Part shown: positions 25,803-34,871 of the stretch, one piece after another
Layout: each line of letters starts with the position of its first letter
Numbering within the stretch: the stretch's first letter is position 1
The notes under the pieces: model-generated
Told to the model about the DNA's origin: nothing
The model's database searches: none
What the model saw: the letters and a program-made list of their open reading frames with translations, nothing else
From: Paenisporosarcina sp050269735
GTDB taxonomy: Bacteria > Bacillota > Bacilli > Bacillales_A > Planococcaceae
Assembly: GCF_050269735.1 (NCBI RefSeq)
Contig: NZ_JBNNIX010000002.1
Span: 620,001-684,000, forward strand
DNA: 64,000 nucleotides
Direction: 5' to 3'
Translations under genes and position numbers: made by a program

Positions 25803-26175
25803 TTTGTTCACCTACTTTTCTTGTCTTTAAAGAGAATCTATTCAACAAATATAATATACCTTATTTTACTGAAGTAAACCTTTTTACTTTATTAGTGTAC
25901 TGACTAACCGTGCATATATCAGTAAAAACTTAGTAAAATATTCATAGCCAAATGGTATTCATTATACCTATCTTTACGACCTTAAATTTGCTGATTCATT
26001 TTAAAGTCATCAATCAAGTCGCTAATTTTAACTAACTTTCGTGGAGCCATAAAAATAACCTTCCTTCACGTTGGATTAGAACATGAAGAAAGGTCAATAT
26101 CAGCGTAGTTTAAATAAAATTTCGGTTATGGTTTCACATCGAAGTCAAAGGTAACGACTTTTTCAGTTTAGTGTA
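25803..26175. other. AT-rich gap between small gene and ackA
   Basis: 373 bp upstream of the small lysine-rich gene and beyond the ackA 3' end. It holds a short 22-codon frame (26050 to 25982, listed separately). No strong terminator for ackA was found; only a weak AAGTC/GACTT pairing near 26125-26160 is visible. Confidence 0.5.
25982..26050 (-). CDS. Possible 22-residue peptide or gene remnant
   Basis: ATG 8 nt after GGAAGG opens a frame starting MAPRKLVKISDLIDDFK. The composition looks like the N-terminus of a longer protein rather than a free peptide, so it may be the broken start of a lost gene. Confidence 0.3.
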   Translation of the reverse strand: MAPRKLVKISDLIDDFKMNQQI

Positions 26176-27375
26176 TCAAAAACCTTGTAATCCAGATAAT
26201 CTCACCGTATCCCTCGCAATCATCACTTCTTCGTTCGTAGGGATGACGATGACTTTAACCGGAGAATGCGGGAAGCTGATAAATGCTTCTTTTCCACGTA
26301 TTTTATTTAGATCCGGGTCCATGTAAACGCCCATGAACTGAAGACCTGCCAATACTTTTGCACGAATAATATCGCTGTTTTCTCCGATACCTACCGTGAA
26401 AATGATAGCGTCTACTCCGTTCATCCGCGCTGCGTATGACCCAATATATTTATGGATTCGATTTGCAAACACATCGAGTGCCAATTGAGCACGTGGGTTG
26501 TTTTTTGACGCTTCGACTTCAATGTCACGCAAATCACTTGAGAATCCTGATACCCCTAGCATCCCGGATTTCTTATTCAAGATATCTAGTACTTCCTCTG
26601 CGGATTTTTCAGTCTTTTCCATCAAGAATGGAATAAGTGCCGGATCCAGATTCCCTGAACGTGTCCCCATCGTGACGCCAGCTAAAGGCGTGAACCCCAT
26701 GGAAGTATCGATTGAACGTCCTCCATCAATAGCTGCAATACTTGCCCCGTTACCAAGATGGCACGAGATCAGACGAATCGATTCTACTGGACGGTTTAAT
26801 AATTCGGCCGCTCGTCCGGTTACATATTTGTGTGAAGTGCCGTGGAAGCCATATTTCCGGATACCATACTTCTTGTAGTAGTCATATGGAATGGAATATA
26901 AAAAAGAACTTTCCGGCATGGTTTGATGAAATGCCGTATCAAACACAGCGACTGCCGGTACGTGCGGCAAAGCTTTTTTGAATTCAATGATTCCTGTGAT
27001 ATTAGCTGGATTATGGAGCGGTGCCAAGTCGGATAGTTTTTCGAAAGCTGCAATTGCTTCATCATCGATTAACACTGAATCGCTAAATTCCTCACCACCA
27101 TGGACTAAGCGATGTCCGATTCCATCTAAATCTTGTAGGGATGTCACTGCCTGTTGTTCCACCAGATGATGCAGAAGTAATTGAACTGCGTCCTCATGGT
27201 TTGTAATTTTTTCGATCAATTCTACTTTTTTTCCATTCGTCGTCATTGAAAAGATCGGTTCTTTTAACCCGATACGCTCGATTAACCCTTTAGCTACAAC
27301 ATGTTCTTGAGGCATCTGAAGCAATTGAAATTTTAACGATGAGCTTCCTGCATTGATTGCCAATATATTAATCAT
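26176..27375 (-). CDS. ackA: Acetate kinase
   Basis: Acetate kinase, 399 aa, which converts acetyl phosphate and ADP to acetate and ATP. Seen: N-terminal signature LAINAGSSSLKFQ, GHRLVHGGEEF, FDTAFHQTMP with the substrate pocket, HLGNGASIAAIDGG and FTPLAGVTMGTRSGNLDP. The chosen ATG has AAAGGGG upstream; an in-frame start 7 codons earlier lies inside that region. It follows ytxK by 63 bp, as in B. subtilis. No cre site was found in that gap. Confidence 0.97.
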   Translation of the reverse strand: MINILAINAGSSSLKFQLLQMPQEHVVAKGLIERIGLKEPIFSMTTNGKKVELIEKITNHEDAVQLLLHHLVEQQAVTSLQDLDGIGHRLVHGGEEFSDSVLIDDEAIAAFEKLSDLAPLHNPANITGIIEFKKALPHVPAVAVFDTAFHQTMPESSFLYSIPYDYYKKYGIRKYGFHGTSHKYVTGRAAELLNRPVESIRLISCHLGNGASIAAIDGGRSIDTSMGFTPLAGVTMGTRSGNLDPALIPFLMEKTEKSAEEVLDILNKKSGMLGVSGFSSDLRDIEVEASKNNPRAQLALDVFANRIHKYIGSYAARMNGVDAIIFTVGIGENSDIIRAKVLAGLQFMGVYMDPDLNKIRGKEAFISFPHSPVKVIVIPTNEEVMIARDTVRLSGLQGF

Positions 27376-27438
27376 AAAAAAACGCCCCTTTTCCACTTAT
27401 ACAGTCATTGTACAGGTGAAAAATGAGGCGAACAACTC

Positions 27439-28368
27439 TCAGTTCGTATTTTCTTGGCGCCATATTTTAACTTTTTCAAAGAACAAAGCCATGGCTTCCT
27501 TATTTGACATATTTGGAACTTTTGCAAGTAACACTTCTTTAGGTTGTTTCAATTCAGGTGATTTCTTTTGAAGCACTAATAAACTCTTCGCATGAGCTTC
27601 ATTTTTAAATAAATTCACGGGTAATTGCACAACCGCTTGAATCCAAGCATGGTTGGCAAAGTAAGCGTGTAACTCCTTCGCTTGAGGTGATTCAAAAATC
27701 CCTTGAGGAACTAGGAACACCAAGTGTCCCCCATCCACTGTATGACGAATGGATTGCTCAATCATCAAATGATGCGCGAAAGACATGCCTTCTTTTGCTT
27801 TTAATTCATAACCAGCAGCGGTTTTATCATCTGGATAAAAACCTACCGGCAAATCACTAATAACAACATCTGCAGGGTCAATTAGTAAAGGTTGCAAAGC
27901 ATCCTGACGATATAAAGTTACAGGTTGTTGCAACAAATCACCAGTTGAAGCTGCTAGTCGGATCAACATATCATCAATTTCAACCGCTGTTGCTGTTGCT
28001 TTATCTTCTAAGAAGTTTAATACGGTAAACAATAAATTTCCCGTACCTGCTGCAGGATCCAAAATGGATATTTGCTGTTTGTCTTTCGTCAGTTGATCCA
28101 CGAAATAACCAACAAGCAGACCAAGTGAATCTGGGGTCATCTGGTGATGCGCCTGTACATGTTCTTTCATACCTTTTAAAATAGCAAGTTGTATAGATTT
28201 TCGGATATCTTCCTTTTGGAGGTTCTGGATATTCGGTTCAACATCGCCATCCAACCACATCTCTGTCGTTTCCAAAACACCCTCGATATAGGTCAAGTCT
28301 TCCGCGCTTTGCATTTTTTTTGCATGGTTATCGATAAATGTAAATAATTGTTCCATCGAACTGTTCAT
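27439..28368 (-). CDS. ytxK: Class I SAM-dependent methyltransferase-like YtxK
   Basis: 309 aa, related to the N6-adenine methylase domain of type I restriction systems but standing alone. Seen: a helical N-terminal part, SAM-binding ILDPAAGTGNLLFTVL (about 135-150), acidic ribose site TAVEIDD, and the catalytic-type motif VISDLPVGFYPDD in place of NPPF/Y. No specificity or restriction gene is nearby, so a restriction role is unlikely. ATG follows AGGAGAAC. Position upstream of ackA is conserved in Bacillus. The target is unknown. Confidence 0.88.
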   Translation of the reverse strand: MNSSMEQLFTFIDNHAKKMQSAEDLTYIEGVLETTEMWLDGDVEPNIQNLQKEDIRKSIQLAILKGMKEHVQAHHQMTPDSLGLLVGYFVDQLTKDKQQISILDPAAGTGNLLFTVLNFLEDKATATAVEIDDMLIRLAASTGDLLQQPVTLYRQDALQPLLIDPADVVISDLPVGFYPDDKTAAGYELKAKEGMSFAHHLMIEQSIRHTVDGGHLVFLVPQGIFESPQAKELHAYFANHAWIQAVVQLPVNLFKNEAHAKSLLVLQKKSPELKQPKEVLLAKVPNMSNKEAMALFFEKVKIWRQENTN

Positions 28369-28442
28369 AAAGTTCTCCTTTTAAACAAACATTTCCTGCA
28401 CTTGCTAAAGCACAGGATTATCAGATTTCTTTTGTGCAAGGG

Positions 28443-28470
28443 GAAACCCACTCCAAAATCGAGTGGGTTT
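28443..28470 (-). terminator. Terminator after tpx
   Basis: Perfect stem AAACCCACTC/GAGTGGGTTT, loop GATTTTG on the minus strand. Only a CCCCTT tail follows, so the T-run is weak. Confidence 0.7.
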
Positions 28471-28477
28471 CTGAATT

Positions 28478-28984
28478 TTACTTTTGTGCTGCTTTTACAG
28501 CTGAGATTGCTTGTTCATAATCAGGATGTTCTGTAGCTTCAGAAACATACTCTACATAAGTAACTTTGTCACTGCTGTCCACTACAAAAATGGCACGAGC
28601 AAGCAATCTTAATTCTTTGATTGCTACTCCGTATGCTTCACCGAATGATAAATCGCGGTGATCTGAAAGTGTTTGTACTGAATCGATTCCAGCAGCTGCA
28701 CACCAGCGTTTTTGAGCGAATGGTAAATCATTCGATATCGTTAAAATGACTACGTCTTCACCTAGTTCAGCAGCACTTTCGTTGAATTTACGAGTTTGTG
28801 CATCACATGTACCTGTATCCAATGATGGAACCACACTGATCAATCTTGTTTTTCCTTTTGAGTTCTCTAATGTAACCGGGCTAAGATCATTAGCTAATAC
28901 TGTGAAATTTGGCGCCGTGTCACCTACTGTTACTTCTTTGCCAAGTAATGTTACTGGGTTTTGCTTAAATGTAATTTGTGCCAT
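28478..28984 (-). CDS. tpx: Thiol peroxidase Tpx (2-Cys)
   Basis: Atypical 2-Cys peroxiredoxin of 168 aa. Peroxidatic Cys60 in DTGTCDAQTRKF and resolving Cys95 in KRWCAAAG, the spacing expected for Tpx. It reduces hydroperoxides using thioredoxin. It lies 37 bp after yteJ. The genes ytfI and ytfJ (gerW), found between these in B. subtilis, are missing here. Confidence 0.96.
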   Translation of the reverse strand: MAQITFKQNPVTLLGKEVTVGDTAPNFTVLANDLSPVTLENSKGKTRLISVVPSLDTGTCDAQTRKFNESAAELGEDVVILTISNDLPFAQKRWCAAAGIDSVQTLSDHRDLSFGEAYGVAIKELRLLARAIFVVDSSDKVTYVEYVSEATEHPDYEQAISAVKAAQK

Positions 28985-29021
28985 GATAACGCCTTCCTTT
29001 CCTTCATCTTCCTACATCTTA

Positions 29022-29615
29022 CTAGAATGCTTTTGGCTGATGCAACTGACTTGATTCGGAAACTGGCTGATAAGTCGTGATAATCTTCTTTTCATACGTT
29101 TGTTCATGGATCACCATTGTATCAGCAATGAAGTCATGCAACCCTTGTTTTTTTGGTGTAAAGCCGATTACCCAATACAAAGGCAAGATCGTTGCCGAGA
29201 AAAAGCGGCCAATCCACTCCCTGAATAGAATCGTACTTAAAGACATTGAATCCTCTTTCAATCCGATGACGCGTAATCCAAAAACCATTTTGCCTACCGT
29301 TTGTTTGAAGAACTTCGTCATAAGTACGAAATATAAATAGAAAATGAAGCCTGTAATAAATCCAATCGGTGCATACCAAGTTGTCCCTTGTAAGTCCCAT
29401 CCGAAAATACGAAATAATGGATAGATGACAATTGAAGTAATAGAAGAAATGACAAGTAAATCTAATAAATATGCCCAGAAACGTACCCAGAACCCTGCTG
29501 GTTTTAAGACATACTGTTCATTATTGAGAGCTGTATAATTTGGTTTCGGTGCCACTGGAGCAGCTACTTTTCCGATAGGAGTTTCTTGTTCATTTAGATC
29601 TTGGCGATCAGTCAT
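29022..29615 (-). CDS. yteJ: RDD-family membrane protein YteJ
   Basis: 197 aa with an RDD domain: a soluble N-terminal part (1-40), then the pattern GFWVRFWAYLLDLLVISSI, two further hydrophobic segments (about 80-105 and 140-160) and the conserved HDFIADTMVI near the end. In B. subtilis yteJ is cotranscribed with sppA and modulates its activity. Here yteJ begins 13 bp after the sppA stop, consistent with an operon. Confidence 0.88.
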   Translation of the reverse strand: MTDRQDLNEQETPIGKVAAPVAPKPNYTALNNEQYVLKPAGFWVRFWAYLLDLLVISSITSIVIYPLFRIFGWDLQGTTWYAPIGFITGFIFYLYFVLMTKFFKQTVGKMVFGLRVIGLKEDSMSLSTILFREWIGRFFSATILPLYWVIGFTPKKQGLHDFIADTMVIHEQTYEKKIITTYQPVSESSQLHQPKAF

Positions 29616-29628
29616 TTACTGTTCCTCC

Positions 29629-30642
29629 TCACTTCTCACCGTATAAATACATCATACGAGGGGCGTTATAATCTGAAAGTAAACGACCAACCAATTGCGT
29701 TTCCACGTCTCCACCCATTAATGATTGTGCTTTCATGGAAAATAGGCTGGTGAAGCCTGAAGGATATTCATATTGCATGACTTCTGCATTCTCTAAATCA
29801 AAGTCTTTACGAACAGCTGCAATTACATCTTCCAGATATCCATAATCGTCTGCAAGACCAGCTTCGATCGCTTGACGCCCATTCATAATGCGCCCATCCG
29901 CCACTTTTTTCACTTCCGCTTCCGTCATACCACGGCCTTCTTCGATAATATCTACAAATGACTCATACGATTCATTAATCATGTCCTGTAACATCGCACG
30001 CTCATCTTCAGTCATTTCACGAGTTGGACTCATGATATCTTTATACGGTCCTGTTTTGATAGTTACGAAATCAACACCATATTTTTCAGCGAGTTTTCCG
30101 TAGTTAACACTCTCCATAATTACCCCGATGGAACCTGTCAGTGTTTCTTTGTTCAAGAAAATTTTCTCTGCAGGTGCTGCGATATAATATCCGCCAGATG
30201 CTGCCATACTGCCCATCGACACATAAAATGGCACGCCAACTTCTTCTTGTACTTCTTTTATCTTATCGTAAATTTGTGCAGACTCGACAACACCGCCACC
30301 TGGTGAGTTTACTTGCAAAACCACAGCTTTGATTGAATCGTCTTCTTTAATCATTTCGAGTTGATCCATAAAAAACTGGTGATCGTAACCGACCGCTCCA
30401 AATAGTGAAGTTGCGCCGCCTGTATCCTGGATTACGCCGTCCACTGTCAATACAGCGATACGTTCAGACAGATCGCCTGCTTCCAATACGCTTTCGGTAT
30501 ATTCACTTTCTGGCACAGCCAGCATGTTTTCAAAATTAGATGTCCAATCATTACTAAAAGCAAATGACGCAATATTAACGATGATAGACAAGCCGAATAA
30601 TAGTACAGAAGCACCTAAAGCAATCCAACGTTTTGCATTCAA
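29629..30642 (-). CDS. sppA: Signal peptide peptidase SppA
   Basis: Membrane serine protease of 337 aa, which cleaves left-over signal peptides. N-terminal membrane anchor (about 6-28), then a ClpP/crotonase-type protease domain with the oxyanion stretch QVNSPGGGVVES, nucleophile Ser in YVSMGSMAASGGYYI and catalytic Lys within the following segment ETLTGSIGVIM and after (family Ser/Lys dyad). The start is TTG, 9 nt after AAGGGGG; no better ATG exists. It is divergent from nadK, with yteJ downstream. Confidence 0.93.
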   Translation of the reverse strand: MNAKRWIALGASVLLFGLSIIVNIASFAFSNDWTSNFENMLAVPESEYTESVLEAGDLSERIAVLTVDGVIQDTGGATSLFGAVGYDHQFFMDQLEMIKEDDSIKAVVLQVNSPGGGVVESAQIYDKIKEVQEEVGVPFYVSMGSMAASGGYYIAAPAEKIFLNKETLTGSIGVIMESVNYGKLAEKYGVDFVTIKTGPYKDIMSPTREMTEDERAMLQDMINESYESFVDIIEEGRGMTEAEVKKVADGRIMNGRQAIEAGLADDYGYLEDVIAAVRKDFDLENAEVMQYEYPSGFTSLFSMKAQSLMGGDVETQLVGRLLSDYNAPRMMYLYGEK

Positions 30643-30741
30643 TTCAATGATCCCCCTTTTTCTACTCTTAACGTAATACGAATAAAATGTCGAAATGTTT
30701 CAGAACATGCTAAAATAACGACAAGTATCCACGGAAAGGTC

Positions 30742-31551
30742 GTGACAGTATTGTCCGAACGTACACACATATTTATTTACTCCAAACATGATGAAAACTC
30801 CTTACAAAAAAAATCAATTCTGACAGAAATGATTTTGAAACATGGATTTAATACGGTAGATCATGCAGATAACGCAAATATCATTGTCAGCTTGGGTGGA
30901 GATGGTTCTTTCCTTCAAGCCGTCCGCAAAACCGGTTTCCGTCAAGATTGTCTTTATGCAGGGATCTCTACTACTGGTTCGCTGGGTATGTATTGTGATT
31001 TTCATTTCCACGACATGGAGACAGTGATTCAGGCAGTTCAACATGCAGAAATTGAAGTACGTCGTTACCCTATTTTACAAGTTATAGTGGATGACAATCC
31101 ACCTTTTTATTGCTTGAATGAATTTAGTATCCGTTCCAATATAATCAAGACATTTGTTCTTGATGTCGAGATTGATGGATTACATTTCGAAACATTCCGT
31201 GGTGATGGCATGATCATTGCAACACCTACAGGTAGCACAGCTTATAATAAGTCTGTTAATGGAGCAGTGGTAGACCCTCTCCTCCCTTGTTTCCAAGTCT
31301 CTGAACTTGCATCTGTGAACAGTAATAAATACCGTACACTCGGCTCTTCATTCATTTTAAGCGGTCAACGTCAATTAACATTACGCTTGCAGCAAGACGG
31401 CAATGACTTCCCGACCATGGGCATGGACAATGAATCATTAAGTATTCAACATGTGGAATCAGTTAAGATTGAATTAAGTGACCGTATCGTAAAGACCGTC
31501 AAGCTAAAAAACAATTCCTTCTGGGAAAAAGTGAAACGTACGTATCTATGA
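30742..31551 (+). CDS. nadK: NAD kinase
   Basis: Makes NADP from NAD; 269 aa. Seen: GGDGSFLQAVR (the GGDG motif of diacylglycerol-kinase-like folds), NEFSIRS, and TPTGSTAYNKSVNGAVV. The start is uncertain: GTG at 30742 lies only 2-3 nt after AAAGG, while an in-frame TTG three codons later is 11 nt away. Divergent from sppA. The protein is closer in length to the second NAD kinase of Bacillus (YtdI, NadK2), whose neighbourhood this is. Confidence 0.93.
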   Translation: MTVLSERTHIFIYSKHDENSLQKKSILTEMILKHGFNTVDHADNANIIVSLGGDGSFLQAVRKTGFRQDCLYAGISTTGSLGMYCDFHFHDMETVIQAVQHAEIEVRRYPILQVIVDDNPPFYCLNEFSIRSNIIKTFVLDVEIDGLHFETFRGDGMIIATPTGSTAYNKSVNGAVVDPLLPCFQVSELASVNSNKYRTLGSSFILSGQRQLTLRLQQDGNDFPTMGMDNESLSIQHVESVKIELSDRIVKTVKLKNNSFWEKVKRTYL

Positions 31552-31579
31552 TTTGTAAAAGCGCATTAAAAAAGGTGAA

Positions 31580-31705
31580 TGGACATAAATTGGTCGTAAC
31601 TGGACATAAATTGGTCGCGATTGGACGGAAACTAACTCTGACTGGTCAAAAACTCATGACGAGTGGACAGAAACCTCTAATAACTGGACAAAACAAAAAA
31701 TTGAT
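31580..31705 (+). repeat. 21-bp-period repeat array, TGGACA type
   Basis: TGGACAnAAA-type units begin at 31580, 31601, 31622, 31643, 31664 and 31685, exactly 21 bp apart. A GTG-led frame (31575-31712, 45 codons) stays open through all six as G-[HQ]-K-L heptads. It has no ribosome binding site. It lies between the nadK stop and the nadK/rarD terminator. Confidence 0.88.
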
Positions 31706-31711
31706 GCCATG

Positions 31712-31749
31712 AAAAAAGCAGACGAGATTCCCCATCTCGCCTGCTTTTT
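31712..31749. terminator. Two-way terminator between nadK and rarD
   Basis: Stem AAAAAGCAG-CGAGAT with ATCTCG-CTGCTTTTT, loop TCCCC, T-runs on both strands. It overlaps the rarD stop region. Confidence 0.88.
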
Positions 31750-32662
31750 ATATTTTAGCCAATTTAATTTTTCTAGCTCTTGCTTCCATTACCTTCGATA
31801 CAGTAAAGAGAACCAACGCGAGCCAGATTAGGGAAAATGACAGTAAATCAATGGCATTGAATGTTTCTCCATAAATAATGACTCCAAGAAACAACATACA
31901 AGTCGGTGCAATGTATTGTAAAAAGCCGATCATGTATAAAGGAATTTGTTGAGCTCCTTTTGCGAATAGCACTAAAGGTACTGCAGTTGCGGCACCAGTA
32001 AGAATCAACAATAAATCCGTTTGGAATGAATCATGAAAAAGGACAGCCTGATCAGTAAGAAATAAATAAAGGTAATAAATAAAAGCGAATGGCACAATAA
32101 ACATGGTTTCGATTGTCAGCCCGCGAACAGCATCTAACGGGATTGTTTTTTTCATCAAGCCGTATATGGCGAAACTGATTGCCAAAGTAAAAGCAAGCCA
32201 TGGGAAACGTCCATAGGAAATGGTCAGGATCAGTACACCAATCGAAGCAATAACAAAGGCAAGTTTTTGCGCTGTCGTCAAACGTTCCTTCAAGAAAATA
32301 ATCCCGAGTAAAACCGAAATCAATGGATTAATATAGTAACCTAAACTCGTTTCTACAAGATGGTTACTGTTAACGGCCCAAATATATAAAAACCAGTTTC
32401 CTGAGATTAGTGCAGAAGCAAGAAACAGGCTCCAAAAGGCTTTCTGATTCAGCCACAATGTTTTTAAGTCTTCGATCAGCAGTCTACTGTTTCTCATTAT
32501 TACAACGAATAGCAATGTAAATATAAATGCCCAAAGGACACGGCTTGTTAAGATTTCATCACTCGGCACATGGTTCAGCCACTTCCAATAGATTGGGAGA
32601 ACTCCCCAAACGAGATACGCACCGATCGCCCAAATGACACCTTGACGTTCATTCTCTAACAT
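31748..32662 (-). CDS. rarD: EamA-family transporter RarD
   Basis: Membrane protein of 304 aa with about ten hydrophobic segments in two EamA repeats. N-terminal GVIWAIGAYLVWGVLPIYWK and the pattern SLGYYINPLISVLLGIIFLKE are typical of RarD (named for chloramphenicol sensitivity in E. coli). Transport substrate unknown. It stands alone, between nadK and the acyl-CoA synthetase. Confidence 0.88.
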   Translation of the reverse strand: MLENERQGVIWAIGAYLVWGVLPIYWKWLNHVPSDEILTSRVLWAFIFTLLFVVIMRNSRLLIEDLKTLWLNQKAFWSLFLASALISGNWFLYIWAVNSNHLVETSLGYYINPLISVLLGIIFLKERLTTAQKLAFVIASIGVLILTISYGRFPWLAFTLAISFAIYGLMKKTIPLDAVRGLTIETMFIVPFAFIYYLYLFLTDQAVLFHDSFQTDLLLILTGAATAVPLVLFAKGAQQIPLYMIGFLQYIAPTCMLFLGVIIYGETFNAIDLLSFSLIWLALVLFTVSKVMEARARKIKLAKI

Positions 32663-32731
32663 AGCTTCACCTCATTAGTTTGACTCTCGAAATATATCTC
32701 ATTATAGAATCCTTTTGAGGGAAAGTAAACG

Positions 32732-32786
32732 ACAAAAAACTATTCTTATAAACCTTTTTAGTAAAGGCTATAAGAATAGTTTTTGT
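32732..32786 (-). terminator. Terminator after acyl-CoA synthetase
   Basis: Long stem CAAAAACTATTCTTATA and complement (17 bp) with an 18-nt loop that has a further small stem, then six T on the minus strand. Confidence 0.88.
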
Positions 32787-32791
32787 CGTAC

Positions 32792-34363
32792 TTATTTAGA
32801 TTGTTCTTGATTTCTAAGTTCAATTCGTCGAATTTTACCAGAAGCAGTTTTTGGCAACTCTTCGATAAATGTTATATCACGAGGATACTTATACGGCGCA
32901 GTTAAAGTTTTTACATGGTCCTGCAAATCCTTTACAAGCTCTGACGATGCCTGTTTTGAATCTACTAATACGACATATGCCTTGACGATATGACCACGAA
33001 TTTCATCTGGACTTCCCACAACAGCACATTCTTTAACCATCGGATGTTTAACTAATGCGTCTTCAACTTCAAACGGCCCGATTGTGTATCCAGAGCTGAT
33101 GATAATATCATCTCCACGACCTTCAAACCAGAAGTACCCGTCCTCATCTTTAGAAGCTTTGTCTCCAGTTATATAGTAAGTTCCTCTGAATTGCATTTTT
33201 GTGCGCTCAGGATCTTTTAAATACGATTTAAATAATGCTGGTGTATCTACATGAACTGCAATATCACCGACTTCTCCAGGTGCACAAACCTCTCCAAATT
33301 CATTAATGATATCTACTTGGTTTCCAGGTGTTGGTTTCCCCATCGATCCTGGACGTGCTTCCATGCCTTTCATTGTTCCGACCAATAATGTATTCTCCGT
33401 CTGTCCATATCCGTCACGTACTTCTAAACCGAATTCCCGATTGAATGTATCAATGACTTCACGATTTAACGGTTCGCCGGCAGACACTGCACTATGCAGC
33501 GAAGATAGATTATACGCTGATAGTCCCTCCACTTTCGCCATAATTCGGTATTCTGTTGGTGTACAGCAAAGGACATTTACCTGATATTCCTCAAGTAAAG
33601 TTAAATAAGTTTTCGGTTCGAATTTTCCATGATAAACAAAACCAGTTGCGCCACTACCAAGAGTTGCGACAAAAGGACTCCAAATCCACTTTTGCCACCC
33701 TGGACTTGCTGTCGCCCAAACAACATCACCTTCATGAATTCCCAACCAATGTTCAGCAGATGTACGTAAATGTGCAAATGCCCAGCCGTGTGTATGTACA
33801 ACACCTTTTGGGTTCCCTGTCGTACCACTTGTGTATGACAAAAATGCCATGTCTGAGTTTTTAGTGGCAGCTCCCTTAAATTCAGTAGAAGCTTTTTGTA
33901 GTTCTTCAGTCAAAGATACCCAGCTTCCGGTTCCTTCTCCAATGACAAATTGAGTCAGTCCAGTTAAATTTTCAACTTGTTCAAATTGGCTGATGAATGG
34001 CTCGTATGCCACAATTGCTTTCGCTTCGCTATGTATTAAACGGTAATCAATATCTTTTGCTCTCAGCATTTCAGAACTTGGGATAACAACCAGTCCAGCT
34101 TTTAAGGCACCTATGTATGTCACATAAGCTTCAATCAATCTTGGTACCATGACCAAAACAACATCACCTTGCGTCAACCCACTATTCGTAAAGACATTGG
34201 CAGCTTGATTCGCAAGTTGCATCAATTCTTTGTATGTAATTTCTTTAGTTTCACCAGTCTCACTTTTCCATATCAAGGCTAAACGACTTTCGTCCGTTGC
34301 ATACTTTTCGAATTCCTGAACCAAGTTATAGCTTGTAGGTGCCAATAAATTTTCACGATTCAC
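32792..34363 (-). CDS. mbcS: Acyl-CoA synthetase, MbcS type
   Basis: AMP-forming acyl-CoA ligase of 523 aa. P-loop LSYTSGTTGNPKG (about 180), DGYGQTENTL, ITGDKASKDEDGYFWFEGR and C-terminal lysine in PKTASGKIRRIELR. The size and position in the ytcI neighbourhood fit the MbcS group, which activates medium and branched acids such as isobutyrate or 2-methylbutyrate. The start is GTG, 7 nt after AAGGGGG; an in-frame ATG 12 codons upstream lacks a site. Substrate assignment is inference. Confidence 0.82.
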   Translation of the reverse strand: MNRENLLAPTSYNLVQEFEKYATDESRLALIWKSETGETKEITYKELMQLANQAANVFTNSGLTQGDVVLVMVPRLIEAYVTYIGALKAGLVVIPSSEMLRAKDIDYRLIHSEAKAIVAYEPFISQFEQVENLTGLTQFVIGEGTGSWVSLTEELQKASTEFKGAATKNSDMAFLSYTSGTTGNPKGVVHTHGWAFAHLRTSAEHWLGIHEGDVVWATASPGWQKWIWSPFVATLGSGATGFVYHGKFEPKTYLTLLEEYQVNVLCCTPTEYRIMAKVEGLSAYNLSSLHSAVSAGEPLNREVIDTFNREFGLEVRDGYGQTENTLLVGTMKGMEARPGSMGKPTPGNQVDIINEFGEVCAPGEVGDIAVHVDTPALFKSYLKDPERTKMQFRGTYYITGDKASKDEDGYFWFEGRGDDIIISSGYTIGPFEVEDALVKHPMVKECAVVGSPDEIRGHIVKAYVVLVDSKQASSELVKDLQDHVKTLTAPYKYPRDITFIEELPKTASGKIRRIELRNQEQSK

Positions 34364-34487
34364 ATTATTTCCCCCTTGTTGAGTGAGTGATCCATCCATC
34401 TACATTATAGCTATATAATACTGATTTTTCAAAAAGAACATTATAATCAGTTAATTTAACGAAGATATGTCGTAAAAGAGTTGTTTT

Positions 34488-34588
34488 CAGACGTCGTTGC
34501 CCTTTTCTCAGACGTGAAGCCTCATTTTTCAGACGTCACAAGCAATTTTTCAGACGTCACAGCCAAAAACTCAGACTGAGCATGACCA
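34488..34588. repeat. 21-bp-period repeat array, TCAGACGTC type
   Basis: TCAGACGTC-type units begin at 34488, 34509, 34530, 34551 and 34572, exactly 21 bp apart, each ending in a T-rich stretch. Read on the plus strand they give FSDVxxx heptads in an open frame; on the minus strand, SEKxxxT heptads with one stop. It lies between the SASP terminator and the mbcS start. Confidence 0.88.
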
Positions 34589-34607
34589 CTCCATTCAAAA
34601 CACCAAA

Positions 34608-34634
34608 AAACCGGCAGCTTTCGCTACCGGTTCG
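34608..34634 (-). terminator. Terminator after SASP gene
   Basis: Stem AACCGGTAGC/GCTGCCGGTT (one mismatch), GAAA loop on the minus strand, followed by six T. Confidence 0.88.
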
Positions 34635-34645
34635 TTATACTTTAA

Positions 34646-34846
34646 TTATTTTTTGTAACCGTTTAATTGTTGCTCTGCCATTTGCACTAAACGCTTAGTA
34701 ATTTCTCCGCCAACGGAACCGTTAGCACGCGCTGTAGCATCTGGTCCAAGCTGTACACCGAACTCTTGTGCAATTTCATATTTCATTTGGTCTAAAGCTT
34801 GTTTTACACCTGGAACGACTAGTTGATTTGAACTTTGATTTGCCAT
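34646..34846 (-). CDS. Alpha/beta-type small acid-soluble spore protein
   Basis: 66-residue SASP that coats and protects DNA in the spore. It carries the two family signatures: the germination protease site region KYEIAQEFGV (cleavage after Glu) and GPDATARANGSVGGEITKRL. ATG follows AGGAGGTG. Preceded by a sigma-G promoter and followed by a terminator, so it is a single-gene unit made in the forespore. This is direct evidence that the organism, or its recent ancestor, forms endospores. Confidence 0.96.
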   Translation of the reverse strand: MANQSSNQLVVPGVKQALDQMKYEIAQEFGVQLGPDATARANGSVGGEITKRLVQMAEQQLNGYKK

Positions 34847-34871
34847 GTCTGTGTCACCTCCTTGTTGAATA

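Noticed and set aside
25538..25903. 121-codon plus-strand frame after uspA
   Set aside because: No ribosome binding site; it lies over the repeat array and antisense to a small gene with a better start signal.
26176..27438. cre site before ackA
   Set aside because: No sequence close to the cre consensus was seen in the ytxK-ackA gap, although B. subtilis ackA has one.
27439..28368. ytxK as a restriction-modification methylase
   Set aside because: No specificity or endonuclease gene nearby and the catalytic motif is DLPV rather than NPPF/Y; position matches the housekeeping ytxK-ackA pair.
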